From: Vicinamibacterales bacterium
Lineage (GTDB): Bacteria > Acidobacteriota > Vicinamibacteria > Vicinamibacterales > UBA2999
Assembly (NCBI GenBank): GCA_030680175.1
Contig: JAUXWO010000111.1
Coordinates: 1 to 64,000, forward strand
Direction of reading: 5' to 3'
Length of the DNA: 64,000 bases
The notes under the pieces were generated by a model. It was not told the origin of the DNA. It ran no database searches and saw only the letters and a list, made by a program, of their open reading frames with translations. Positions 18,232 to 25,567 of the stretch are shown here, in pieces. Position numbers and translations under genes: made by a program. Within the stretch, counting starts at the first letter, position 1. Each line of letters starts with the position of its first letter.

Positions 18232-19541
18232 CGAGCACCGAGGGCACTGTGAGCACCCTGGGCACTACGGGCACCCTGGGCACCGAGGGCACCTTGGGCA
18301 CCGAGGGCACCCCGAGCACCCTGGGCACCCCGGGCACCGAGGGCACCCTGGGCACTTTGGGCCTCCTGTATCACATGCCCTTCTGGCGCGGCGTCGATGG
18401 CAGCCTCTGGGAGGCCGAGGGATCGTTCGCGCGCTACGTCGATTCGCTGGCGCCGTACTTCGATGAGATCGTCCTGTCGGTCCCGGTGTTCGACACGCCG
18501 CAGGCCGCCGGATCACGCGTGCGTGCCGGCAACGTGCGCCTCGCGCCGCTGCCGTATTTCCCCGGACCGCGGCAGTTCTATCCGATGCTGCGCACGATGC
18601 GGGCGCGCCTGCGGTCGTGGGTGGCCGAGTGCGATGTCATCCATCTGCGCGTGCCGACGCCCGCGGCGATCTTCGCGTTCCGGCTGGCGCGTGCGCGCGC
18701 GGTCCCGGTGTTCCTGCTCGTCGTCGGCGACTACCGCGCCCTGCTGCCGCATCTGCCGTATCGGGGACTGAAGAAGGCGCTCTTCAGCGTGTACGTGGCG
18801 TTCGAGGAGTGGGCGCTCCGCTACATGACGACGCGCGCCGTGACGTTTGCCAACGGCGCGGCGCTGGCGGAGAAGCATCGGGCCGGCGGGGCGACCGTGC
18901 ACGAAACGAAGACGACGACGCTGACCGAGGCCGACATCGCGTCGCGCGCCGACACGTGTGGGTCGTCACGCGTCCGGCTGCTCACGGTCAGCCGCATCGA
19001 TCCCCGCAAGGGCCTCCGCGTCCTCCCGGCCGTCGTCGCCGCGCTCGTGGCGCAAGGCCTCGACGCCTCGGTGGACATCGTCGGGCCGCCCATCGGGCGG
19101 CTGGGCGAGGAGGAGCGCGAGGCCATCGTGGCGGAGGCATCGCGTCTCGGGGTTGCCGCGCGCGTGAGCCTGCCGGGGCCCGTGCCGCTCGATGCCTTGT
19201 TGCCGCTCTATCGCGACTACGACGTGTTCGTGCTGCCGACCGGCCCCGGCGAGGGCATTCCGCGCGTGTTGCTCGAGGCGATGGCGGGCGGGCTGCCGAT
19301 CGTGACGACCGGCGTTGCGGGCATCACGAGCCTGGTGCGCGACGGAGAGAACGGCGTGCTGGTGGCCGACGCCTCGGCGGAGACGATCGCGCCGGCCGTC
19401 GAGCGTCTCGTGGGGACCCCTGCGCTCCGGCAGGCGCTGATCGCCGGCGGCTACGCCACCGCCCGCGCCCACACGCTGGACCGTCAGGCCGCCGAGATGA
19501 TGAGGGTGCTCCGTGCGGAGCTGCTAAGAACTAAGAACTAA
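18228..19541 (+). CDS. GT4-like glycosyltransferase with repeat-derived N- and C-terminal ends
   Basis: 437 residues as read from GTG 18228. Residues 3-44 are Thr/Gly-rich repeats encoded by a 9-base array; recognisable enzyme begins near residue 47 (LLYHMPFWRGVDGSLWEAEG). ATG 18372-18374 region would give a repeat-free protein, so the true start is uncertain. The second domain has LTVSRIDPRKGLRVLPAVVA and EGIPRVLLEAMAGGLPIVTT with the E-x7-E pair. The last four codons and the TAA stop (19539-19541) come from a heptamer array. Thus both ends of the coding region are built from simple repeats, which suggests repeat insertion or expansion at gene borders. Confidence 0.82.
   Translation: MTSTEGTVSTLGTTGTLGTEGTLGTEGTPSTLGTPGTEGTLGTLGLLYHMPFWRGVDGSLWEAEGSFARYVDSLAPYFDEIVLSVPVFDTPQAAGSRVRAGNVRLAPLPYFPGPRQFYPMLRTMRARLRSWVAECDVIHLRVPTPAAIFAFRLARARAVPVFLLVVGDYRALLPHLPYRGLKKALFSVYVAFEEWALRYMTTRAVTFANGAALAEKHRAGGATVHETKTTTLTEADIASRADTCGSSRVRLLTVSRIDPRKGLRVLPAVVAALVAQGLDASVDIVGPPIGRLGEEEREAIVAEASRLGVAARVSLPGPVPLDALLPLYRDYDVFVLPTGPGEGIPRVLLEAMAGGLPIVTTGVAGITSLVRDGENGVLVADASAETIAPAVERLVGTPALRQALIAGGYATARAHTLDRQAAEMMRVLRAELLRTKN
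18234..18359 (-). repeat. Array of 14 nine-base units, inverted copy of the GGTGCCCAG family
   Basis: Fourteen units such as GGCACCGAG, GGCACCCTG and AGCACCCTG, which on the minus strand read CTCGGTGCC and CAGGGTGCC, the same word as the arrays at 5429 and 10238. Read on the + strand in frame it encodes alternating Thr-Gly/Ser with Glu, Leu, Pro or Val (TEG-TLG type). A fifteenth unit at 18360-18368 is degenerate. It lies at the 5' end of a glycosyltransferase gene and begins only two codons after the assigned GTG. Confidence 0.93.
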
Positions 19542-19579
19542 GAACTAACGACTAACGACTAACGACTAACGACTAATGA
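19524..19579 (+). repeat. Heptamer array supplying a stop and a start codon
   Basis: Eight 7-base units in perfect register: CTAAGAA (x3), CTAACGA (x4), CTAATGA (x1). The upstream glycosyltransferase terminates at a TAA inside the third unit (19539-19541), and the ATG of the next glycosyltransferase (19576-19578) is formed by the last unit. After the array the text continues CTGCCGCACTCCCCC, similar to the sequence following the array at 9124. No Shine-Dalgarno is seen in front of the ATG. Confidence 0.92.
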
Positions 19580-20715
19580 CTGCCGCACTCCCCCGTCGCC
19601 GCATCTGCTTTGTCCTGCCGTCGCTGGCGGGGGGTGGCGCCGAGCGGGCGGCCGTGCAGATCCTCAACGGGTTGGATGGCGACGTCTGGGACCGCACGAT
19701 GTATCTGTTCTCTCGTGAGGGACCGTATCTCGGCGACGTCGACGCCGGTGTGACGGTCGCGTCCGGCGCGCGCGCCTCGCGCCTCGGCCGCTGGCTCGAC
19801 CTGCGCCGGTCCCTCCGCGCGTCGCGTCCTGAGATCGTGGTCGCGTTTCTCAGCTACTTCACCGTCCTCACCGCCGCGCGCGCCGCCGGGGTGGGCACGC
19901 GCGTCGTGTTCAACCAGCAGACCCCGCTCTCCGCGTTTCTGGACGACGCCGACTACGGCTGGCGCGGGCGCGGTGCGCAGGCGCTGTTCACGACCGTGGC
20001 CAGGTGGGCGTACGCCGCGGCGGACCTGGTGATTGCCACGTCCACAGGGGTGGCCGATGATCTGCGGCAGCGCCTGGGTGTCGACGCGACGAAGCTCCGC
20101 GTGATCCCGAATCCCGTGGACCTCGACGCCGTCCGCGCCGGTGCGACCGAGCCGCTCGATCCCGCGCACGCCGCCGCGTGGCGCGCGCCGGTGATCGTCG
20201 CCGCCGGGCGTCTGGCCGAGGCGAAGAACTACCCGCTGCTCATCGAGGCGCTGGCGCTGGTGCGCGAGCGAGTCCCCGCGACCCTGTTCGTGCTCGGCCA
20301 GGGCGATCAGGCGTCCGCCCTCCAGGCCCTCGCGCGCGCACGCGGCGTCGAGGATGCCATCGTGTGGTGCGGGTTTCAGTCGAACCCGTGGAAGTACATG
20401 GCCCGCGCGGATGTCTTTGCCCTGACGTCGCGCTACGAGGGCTTCGGCAACGTGCTGGTCGAGGCGATGGCGTGCGGCGTCCCGGTGGTGGCCACCGCGT
20501 CGCCGGGCACGCGCGACATCGTGGAGGACGGGGTGAGCGGCCGGCTCGTGGAGGCCCACACGGCCGAGGCCGTCGCGGAGGGACTCCTCGCCGTGCTGAC
20601 CGACCCAGCCGCGCAGGGGCAGCTCGCCGAGGGGGCCCGCCACTCCTCGGAGAAGTACGGCCGCGACCCGGTCGCGTCCCGCTACGGCGCGGTACTGCAG
20701 GAGGCGCGCGCGTGA
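19576..20715 (+). CDS. Glycosyltransferase family 4 protein
   Basis: 379 residues. ICFVLPSLAGGGAERAAVQI at residue 10 is the GGGAE loop of GT4 enzymes; the C-terminal half has VAAGRLAEAKNYPLLIEALA, then EGFGNVLVEAMACGVPVVAT with the E-x7-E motif. The family transfers hexose, hexosamine or rhamnose-type residues with retention. The start codon is created by the last unit of a heptamer array, and the next start (GTG) lies 35 bases further on in another frame, so ATG 19576 is taken. Stop overlaps the following membrane protein gene by 4 bases. Confidence 0.88.
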   Translation: MTAALPRRRICFVLPSLAGGGAERAAVQILNGLDGDVWDRTMYLFSREGPYLGDVDAGVTVASGARASRLGRWLDLRRSLRASRPEIVVAFLSYFTVLTAARAAGVGTRVVFNQQTPLSAFLDDADYGWRGRGAQALFTTVARWAYAAADLVIATSTGVADDLRQRLGVDATKLRVIPNPVDLDAVRAGATEPLDPAHAAAWRAPVIVAAGRLAEAKNYPLLIEALALVRERVPATLFVLGQGDQASALQALARARGVEDAIVWCGFQSNPWKYMARADVFALTSRYEGFGNVLVEAMACGVPVVATASPGTRDIVEDGVSGRLVEAHTAEAVAEGLLAVLTDPAAQGQLAEGARHSSEKYGRDPVASRYGAVLQEARA

Positions 20716-22067
20716 CGCCCCGCGTGCTCGCCGCGGGCGTGACCATCGGCGTGCTCTACACGCTGTCGCCCCTTCTTGTCGTCACCGGTCTCGGCTTCGC
20801 CCTCGTCCTGCGATGGGTGGCGCGGACGCCGGACGAAGGGGAGCGCCGCTGGCTCGTGACGATGCTGGTGCTGGCCATCGGGCTTCGCCTGCTCGTGATC
20901 GGCGCGCTGTTCCTGCTGACGGATCACGAGACCACGCCGTTCGGCACGTTCTTCGGCGACGAGGACTACTTCATCCGTCGATCGATCTGGCTGAGGAACC
21001 TCGCGCTCGGCATCCCCATCTCGCTGGCCGATACCTTCTACGCCTACGACCCGTCGATTCAGACGAGCATCGTGTGGCCGCTGGCCGTCCTGCACGTGCT
21101 CTTCGGGCCGTCTCCCTACGGCGTCCATCTGGTGAGCGTCCTGCTGTACGTTGCGGGCGCCGTCGTGCTGTATCGGACGGTGCGTCCCTCGTTCGGCCTG
21201 CCGGCCTCGCTCGGGGGGCTGGCGTTGCTGCTGTTCCTGCCCAGCCTGTTCGCCTGGTCGGTGTCCGTTCTGAAGGAGCCGGTGTTCTTCGCGTTGATGG
21301 CGGCCGTCGTGGCAATTACGGTCTCCGCGGCACGGCATCCGTCGTGGGCGCTGCGAGTCGCCGCCGTCCTCGTGGTGGGGCTGGCGGCATGGGGCGCGCA
21401 GTCGCTGCGTGACGGTGGGCTTGTGATCGCCGGCGTCGGCACGGGCGCCGGCGTGCTGGCCGCCGTCATCCTGCAGCGCCCGCGCCTGGCGGCGGTGCTC
21501 GTGGCGGCGCTGCTCGTCGCCGCGCCGATCGTCCTGACGAGGGGCGCCGTGCAGGACCGGATCGTCGCGGGTGTGGCGCGGGCGGCGGAGAAGCACTGGA
21601 ACCACGTCAACACGCCCGGCCTTTCGTACCGGCTCTTCGAGCCGGCCTTCTACGAGACGCTGCCGGCGCCCGGCGACCTGACGTTCGGCGAGGGCGTGAC
21701 GCTCGTCGCCGGCGGGCTCGCCGCCTACGTGGTGATGCCGGCGCCGTGGGCGATGGAGTCGCGGTCCGCGCTCGCCTTCCTGCCGGAGCAGATCGTCTGG
21801 TACGGCCTGTTGTTCCTTCTGCCCATCGGCCTGTGGGAGGGGTGGCGGCGCGACCCGTTCCTCACGGCGGTGCTCGGGGTGCAACTCGTCGTGGCCGTGG
21901 CGCTCGTCGCCGTCACCAGTGGCAACATGGGCACGCTGGTCCGGCACCGGGCAATCGCGCTGCCTGCGCTCGTCTGGTTCGCCTCGCTGGGCCTCACCGT
22001 GGCCCTGGCCCGCCTTCCGGGGGGGGACCCCATCGGCGGCACGGCCCTCCGAGGAGCTGGTCGATGA
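20712..22067 (+). CDS. Polytopic membrane protein, GT-C / PMT-like
   Basis: About 451 residues with ten or so hydrophobic helices. After the first two helices comes an exterior loop with GDEDYFIRRSIWLRNLA, an acidic-aromatic motif placed like the catalytic Asp loop of PMT_2-type transferases, followed by a helix pair and VLLYVAGAVVLYRTVRPSFG. It lacks other decisive motifs; an O-antigen polymerase-type or GT-C sugar transferase are both possible. GTG 20712 overlaps the previous stop. It is the last gene before a promoter-bearing gap, so it may end a transcription unit. Confidence 0.7.
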   Translation: MTPRVLAAGVTIGVLYTLSPLLVVTGLGFALVLRWVARTPDEGERRWLVTMLVLAIGLRLLVIGALFLLTDHETTPFGTFFGDEDYFIRRSIWLRNLALGIPISLADTFYAYDPSIQTSIVWPLAVLHVLFGPSPYGVHLVSVLLYVAGAVVLYRTVRPSFGLPASLGGLALLLFLPSLFAWSVSVLKEPVFFALMAAVVAITVSAARHPSWALRVAAVLVVGLAAWGAQSLRDGGLVIAGVGTGAGVLAAVILQRPRLAAVLVAALLVAAPIVLTRGAVQDRIVAGVARAAEKHWNHVNTPGLSYRLFEPAFYETLPAPGDLTFGEGVTLVAGGLAAYVVMPAPWAMESRSALAFLPEQIVWYGLLFLLPIGLWEGWRRDPFLTAVLGVQLVVAVALVAVTSGNMGTLVRHRAIALPALVWFASLGLTVALARLPGGDPIGGTALRGAGR

Positions 22068-22075
22068 CACACGGG

Positions 22076-22105
22076 TTGACAGGACTTCTCCGGGCGTTAG
22101 AGAAT
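22076..22105 (+). promoter_or_regulatory. Predicted sigma-70-type promoter
   Basis: A perfect -35 hexamer TTGACA (22076-22081), an 18-base spacer and GAGAAT (22100-22105, 4 of 6 matches to TATAAT). It starts 9 bases after the stop of the membrane protein gene and stands in one of the few real gaps of the operon, which favours a new transcript start for the DUF4330-like gene and those after it. A palindrome and a hairpin follow immediately. The match is by eye only. Confidence 0.55.
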
Positions 22106-22106
22106 A

Positions 22107-22125
22107 GCGTTCAATTTATGAACGC
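22107..22125. promoter_or_regulatory. Operator-like palindrome next to the promoter
   Basis: Perfect 7-base inverted repeat GCGTTCA-ATTTA-TGAACGC, separated from the predicted -10 element by one base, so it would cover the transcription start. An AT-rich centre in a GC-rich background is typical of a dimeric repressor site. The cognate regulator is unknown; the winged-helix protein at 1404-2048 is a candidate only by proximity. Confidence 0.5.
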
Positions 22126-22151
22126 TCCCTCGAGGCCGGGGAGCAACGAAG

Positions 22152-22178
22152 GGCCGGTCGCCTTGGCGCAGACCGGCC
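22152..22178 (+). terminator. GC-rich hairpin in the leader, terminator or attenuator-like
   Basis: Perfect 8-base stem GGCCGGTC (22152-22159) and GACCGGCC (22171-22178) with an 11-base loop, followed by TCTCTTGTGT. The stem plus the pyrimidine-rich tail resembles an intrinsic terminator, though the T run is poor. Because it lies between the predicted promoter and the next coding start, it would act as an attenuator if functional, or mark the 3' end of a short leader RNA. Confidence 0.45.
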
Positions 22179-22281
22179 TCTCTTGTGTACTCCTTCCTGT
22201 AAGTGAGAGGGCGGGAGCCTGTCTCGCGCCCGGTCGAATGCGGGAGACCAGGGCGGCGCGTGGCGCTCTCCGGGGGGGAAT

Positions 22282-23064
22282 ATGTCCATGATCGACGCGC
22301 AGGGTCGTGTGTTCGGACGTTGGAACCTCGTGGATGCGCTGCTCGTCGGCCTGTTGCTCGTGGCCCTGCCGGCCGGGTTCGCTGCGGCCCGGCTGTTCCG
22401 CGACCCGCCTCCGGTCCTGCATTCGGTGTCGCCCGGCGCGATGAGCCAGGGGACCGGGCAGCAGGTGGAGATCCGCGGTGAGCATCTCCGGCCCTATATG
22501 CGCGTGTCGTTCGGGCCGGTGCAGGGGCCGGCGTTCCTCTACTACGGCCCGGGACAGGCGTTCGTGCCGCTGCCGGCGCTCGAGCCGGGGACCTACGACA
22601 TCGTGCTCTACGACTACATGCGCGAAGTGGCGCGGCTTCCGCAGTCCTTCACCGTGACCGGTCCCGCACGGCCGCCGACGGTTCGTCTCGAGGTCACCGG
22701 GGCGTTTGCCGGCATCTCCCGCGAGATGGCGGGTGCGCTCACCGGTGGTCAGCTCATGAACGCCGCCGACGGGCTCATCTCGGAGACGCTCTCGATCGGC
22801 GTCGCGCAGCCGGGGGTGGCGCGTGTGCGGATCGCCGAAGGCCGCACGGTGGAGGCGCCGATGGACGGGCTGTTCGATCTGCCGGCGACCCTCGCCCTGA
22901 CGTGTCCGACCAGTGTGGCCGCCGACGGCTACCTGCGCTGCGCGACCGGCGGCGTCGTCCTGGCGCCCGATGTGCACGTGGTCCTGCAGGGCCCCGCGGG
23001 TCGCCTGGCGTTCCGCGTCGACCGCCTGGTGGATGCCGCGCCGGCGGCGGAGCCAAGACCGTGA
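22282..23064 (+). CDS. DUF4330-like membrane-anchored protein with IPT/TIG-like region
   Basis: 260 residues. The start MSMIDAQGRVFGRWNLVDAL matches the N-terminal pattern of DUF4330 proteins (D-x-G-R-x-FG...N-x-x-D) and leads into one membrane helix (VGLLLVALPAGFAAARLF). Beyond it, residues about 50-130 (LHSVSPGAMSQGTGQQVEIR ... GTYDIVLYD) look like an IPT/TIG immunoglobulin-like domain, so the bulk is extracytoplasmic. Preceded by GGGGGGGAAT as ribosome site. DUF4330 proteins often accompany polysaccharide export genes; a structural or chain-contacting role is possible. Overlaps the next gene by 4 bases. Confidence 0.72.
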   Translation: MSMIDAQGRVFGRWNLVDALLVGLLLVALPAGFAAARLFRDPPPVLHSVSPGAMSQGTGQQVEIRGEHLRPYMRVSFGPVQGPAFLYYGPGQAFVPLPALEPGTYDIVLYDYMREVARLPQSFTVTGPARPPTVRLEVTGAFAGISREMAGALTGGQLMNAADGLISETLSIGVAQPGVARVRIAEGRTVEAPMDGLFDLPATLALTCPTSVAADGYLRCATGGVVLAPDVHVVLQGPAGRLAFRVDRLVDAAPAAEPRP

Positions 23065-23411
23065 CGATGCCCGCGCGGCTTCGTCTGTCAGAGGACGCCG
23101 CCGTGCTGCATCAGGTGGCCGGCAGCGCCACCGGGCGTATGGCCGGCGCCGCCGTGGACGCCCTCACCCGCGCATGGCGCGGGTCGCGGGCACGGGCGGT
23201 TCTTGGTCCCGTGATGGCGGACACCCCGGCTGATCAGGCGCGGACAGCCGCGCGTGTGGCGCTCGTCGCCGCGCTCGTGGCCCTGGGGCTTCCAGTGGTG
23301 GCGACGCGTCCGGAGCCCCTGGCGTGGCTGGTGCCTGCCGGCGTTGCCCTCCTCGCGCTGGCGGCGGTGTGGCTCGCGCCGCGTGCGTCCGGGGGACGTG
23401 GATCCGCGTGA
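23061..23411 (+). CDS. Small hypothetical protein with two membrane helices
   Basis: About 116 residues from GTG 23061, overlapping the DUF4330-like stop. The first 60 residues are cytosolic and Ala/Arg-rich (LSEDAAVLHQVAGSATGRMA); the rest holds two hydrophobic helices (VALVAALVALGLPVVA and LAWLVPAGVALLALAAVWLA) and a short basic tail. No family recognised. The tight coupling on both sides suggests a partner of the DUF4330-like protein. Codon usage (GC at third positions) is like its neighbours, which supports real coding. Confidence 0.6.
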   Translation: MTMPARLRLSEDAAVLHQVAGSATGRMAGAAVDALTRAWRGSRARAVLGPVMADTPADQARTAARVALVAALVALGLPVVATRPEPLAWLVPAGVALLALAAVWLAPRASGGRGSA

Positions 23412-24538
23412 GTCGCGATCGGCGCGTGAGGGTGCTGGCGCTGTCGCCGATCCCGCTGGAAGGCGCGGGGTGCCGCTTTCGAATCGCCCAGTACCTGCCG
23501 TCCCTGCGGGAGGCCGGGTTCGACGTGACGATCAGCCCGTTCTACACGCCGGCTTTCTTCCGGCTCGTGTACCGTCCAGGCCACCATCTCCGCAAGGCCC
23601 TCTCGTTCGTGTCGCTCGCCTGGCGGCGCGTCCGTGAGCTGATGACCATCGGACAGTACGATCTCGTGTTCCTCTATCGGGAGGCCATCCCCCTTGGGCC
23701 GCCGTGGGTGGAGCGTGCGATTGCCCGTCGCGGGATCCCCATCGTCTATGATTTCGACGATGCGATCTTCCTGCCGAGTGTGAGCGAGGCCAACCGGGCC
23801 ATCTCCTTCCTGAAGCAGCCGGGCCGGGTGGCGCGGGTGCTGGGGCACAGCACACGGGTCGTGGTCGGCAACGAGTTCCTGGCCCGGTACGCGCGACAGC
23901 ACAATGCCGCCGTGACGGTCATCCCGACCGCGGTCGACACCACGCGGTTCGTGCCGCGCGCGGAGACCGCGGGGGATCCCGCGGCGCCGCTGGTGGTCGG
24001 CTGGATCGGCAGCCCCACGACGTTCCCGTACCTGGAGGGACTCGCGGGGGTGCTGGCCAGGGTGGCCGCACGCACGCCGTTCGTGCTGAAGGTGAGCGGC
24101 GCGGGACGTCCGGTCCGGTTCCCCGGCCTGACGGTGATGGAGGCCCCGTGGTCGCTCGACGACGAGGTCGAGCTCTTCAACACCTGCGACGTGGGCGTCT
24201 ACCCGCTGACCGACGACGACTGGGCGAAGGGCAAGTGCGGCTTCAAGGCGATCCAGTTCATGGCCTGTGGGGTGCCGGTGGTGGCGGCGGCCGTGGGGGT
24301 GAATCGCGAGATCGTGCAGGACGGCGTCAACGGATTCCTGGCGGCCACGCCGGACGAGTGGGTGGAGAAGCTGGAGCGGCTGCTGACGGACCGATCGCTG
24401 CGCATGCAGTTCGCCGCGGAGGGGCGGCGCACCATCGAGGCCGGGTACTCGCTGACGGTGACCGCACCGCGCCTGACCGAGGTGTTCAGCGCCGCGCTTG
24501 ACGGGGCGCGTGAGACGGCAGCAAAGGGGCAGGCATGA
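23408..24538 (+). CDS. Glycosyltransferase, GT4-like
   Basis: About 376 residues from GTG 23408. The N-terminal part (VLALSPIPLEGAGCRFRIAQ) and the hallmark VYDFDDAIFLPSVSEANRA match a subgroup of GT4 proteins found in surface-polysaccharide loci. The donor-binding region is GWIGSPTTFPYLEGLAGVLA then KGKCGFKAIQFMACGVPVVA, in which the first Glu of the usual E-x7-E pair is replaced by a KxGFK pattern, as is usual in this subgroup. Retaining glycosyl transfer in the cytosol is expected; donor unknown. Four-base overlaps on both sides. Confidence 0.83.
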   Translation: MSRDRRVRVLALSPIPLEGAGCRFRIAQYLPSLREAGFDVTISPFYTPAFFRLVYRPGHHLRKALSFVSLAWRRVRELMTIGQYDLVFLYREAIPLGPPWVERAIARRGIPIVYDFDDAIFLPSVSEANRAISFLKQPGRVARVLGHSTRVVVGNEFLARYARQHNAAVTVIPTAVDTTRFVPRAETAGDPAAPLVVGWIGSPTTFPYLEGLAGVLARVAARTPFVLKVSGAGRPVRFPGLTVMEAPWSLDDEVELFNTCDVGVYPLTDDDWAKGKCGFKAIQFMACGVPVVAAAVGVNREIVQDGVNGFLAATPDEWVEKLERLLTDRSLRMQFAAEGRRTIEAGYSLTVTAPRLTEVFSAALDGARETAAKGQA

Positions 24539-25494
24539 GCGACCACGCGAGCCCGCGGAACTTCGCGATCACCGGCGTGGCCGGCTACATCGCGCCCCGG
24601 CATCTGAAGGCGATCAAGGACACGGGGCACCGGCTCGTCGCGGCGATTGACCCGCACGATGCCGTCGGCATCCTGGACCGCTTCGAGTTCGACGTCCGCT
24701 TCTTCACCGAAATCGAGCGGTTCGACCGCCATCTCGAGAAGCTGCGGCGCGGGCCGGAGGCGCAGCGCGTCCACTACGTGAGCATCTGCTCGCCGAACTA
24801 CCTGCACGATGCCCATATCCGGCTGGCCCTTCGTACGGGCGCGCACGCGATCTGCGAGAAGCCGATCGTCATCAACCCATGGAATCTCGACGCCCTCGAG
24901 GAACTCGAGCGCGAGACGGGGTGTCGCGTGTGGACGGTGCTCCAACTGCGTGTGCATCCGCAGCTCATCGCCCTGCGCGAGCGCCTCCGCGCGGAGGCGG
25001 GCCGCCGGCACCAGGTGTCGCTGACGTACATCACGTCACGGGGCGGCTGGTACCAGGTGTCGTGGAAGGGCCAGGAGGAGCGCTCCGGGGGCATCGTCAC
25101 CAACATCGGGATCCACTTCTTCGATCTTCTGATCTGGCTGTTCGGCCCCGTGCAGTCGTCGGAGGTGCATGTGCGGGCACTCCAACGGGCGGCGGGCGCG
25201 ATCACCCTCGAGCACGCCGACGTGCAGTGGTTCCTGTCCACCGACGCGTCCGACCTGCCCTTCACGCCGGAGCCCGGGGTGAAGACGACGCATCGGTCCA
25301 TCACGGTGGATGGCGACGAGGTGGAGTTCAGCGAGGGGTTCGGCGACCTGCACACGCGGGTCTACGAGGAGACGATGGCGGGACGGGGCTTCGGCATCGC
25401 CGACGCACGTCCCTCGGTGGAACTGACGGCGCGGATCCGCCAGGCGCCGATTTCAACGCCGTCGGCACGACACCCGAACGTAGGCGGGGACTGA
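24535..25494 (+). CDS. wlbA: UDP-N-acetyl-2-amino-2-deoxyglucuronate 3-dehydrogenase-like oxidoreductase (WlbA/WbpB type)
   Basis: 319 residues, Gfo/Idh/MocA family. The N-terminus FAITGVAGYIAPRHLKAIKD, followed by VAAIDPHDAVGILDRFEFDV and FFTEIERFDRHLEKLRRGP, is very like WbpB/WlbA proteins. The catalytic CEKPIVINPWNLDALEELE holds the Lys-Pro pair of the family. These enzymes oxidise C3 of UDP-GlcNAcA so that an aminotransferase and an acetyltransferase can make UDP-2,3-diacetamido uronic acid. The acetyltransferase is the next gene; the aminotransferase (WbpE/WlbC) and UDP-GlcNAc 6-dehydrogenase are not in this window. Confidence 0.87.
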   Translation: MSDHASPRNFAITGVAGYIAPRHLKAIKDTGHRLVAAIDPHDAVGILDRFEFDVRFFTEIERFDRHLEKLRRGPEAQRVHYVSICSPNYLHDAHIRLALRTGAHAICEKPIVINPWNLDALEELERETGCRVWTVLQLRVHPQLIALRERLRAEAGRRHQVSLTYITSRGGWYQVSWKGQEERSGGIVTNIGIHFFDLLIWLFGPVQSSEVHVRALQRAAGAITLEHADVQWFLSTDASDLPFTPEPGVKTTHRSITVDGDEVEFSEGFGDLHTRVYEETMAGRGFGIADARPSVELTARIRQAPISTPSARHPNVGGD

Positions 25495-25558
25495 CTTACG
25501 ACTCGCAACTCACAACTCACAACTAAAGACTAAAGACTAAAGACTAAAGACTAAAGAC
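25495..25558 (+). repeat. Heptamer array upstream of the acetyltransferase
   Basis: Nine 7-base units in register: TTACGAC, TCGCAAC, TCACAAC (x2) and TAAAGAC (x5), running from the stop of the dehydrogenase gene to 10 bases before ATG 25568. This is the AACTAAN/ACTAAAG word also found at 9034, 11291 and 19524. It separates two genes whose products act in one pathway, unlike the 4-base overlaps seen at most junctions here. Confidence 0.88.
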
Positions 25559-25567
25559 TTGACCACC

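Noticed and set aside
22119-22291. Short open frame from an ATG inside the palindrome, reaching the DUF4330-like start
   Set aside because: No family resemblance, overlaps the hairpin and lacks a ribosome site; the region reads better as a leader. A leader peptide cannot be fully excluded.
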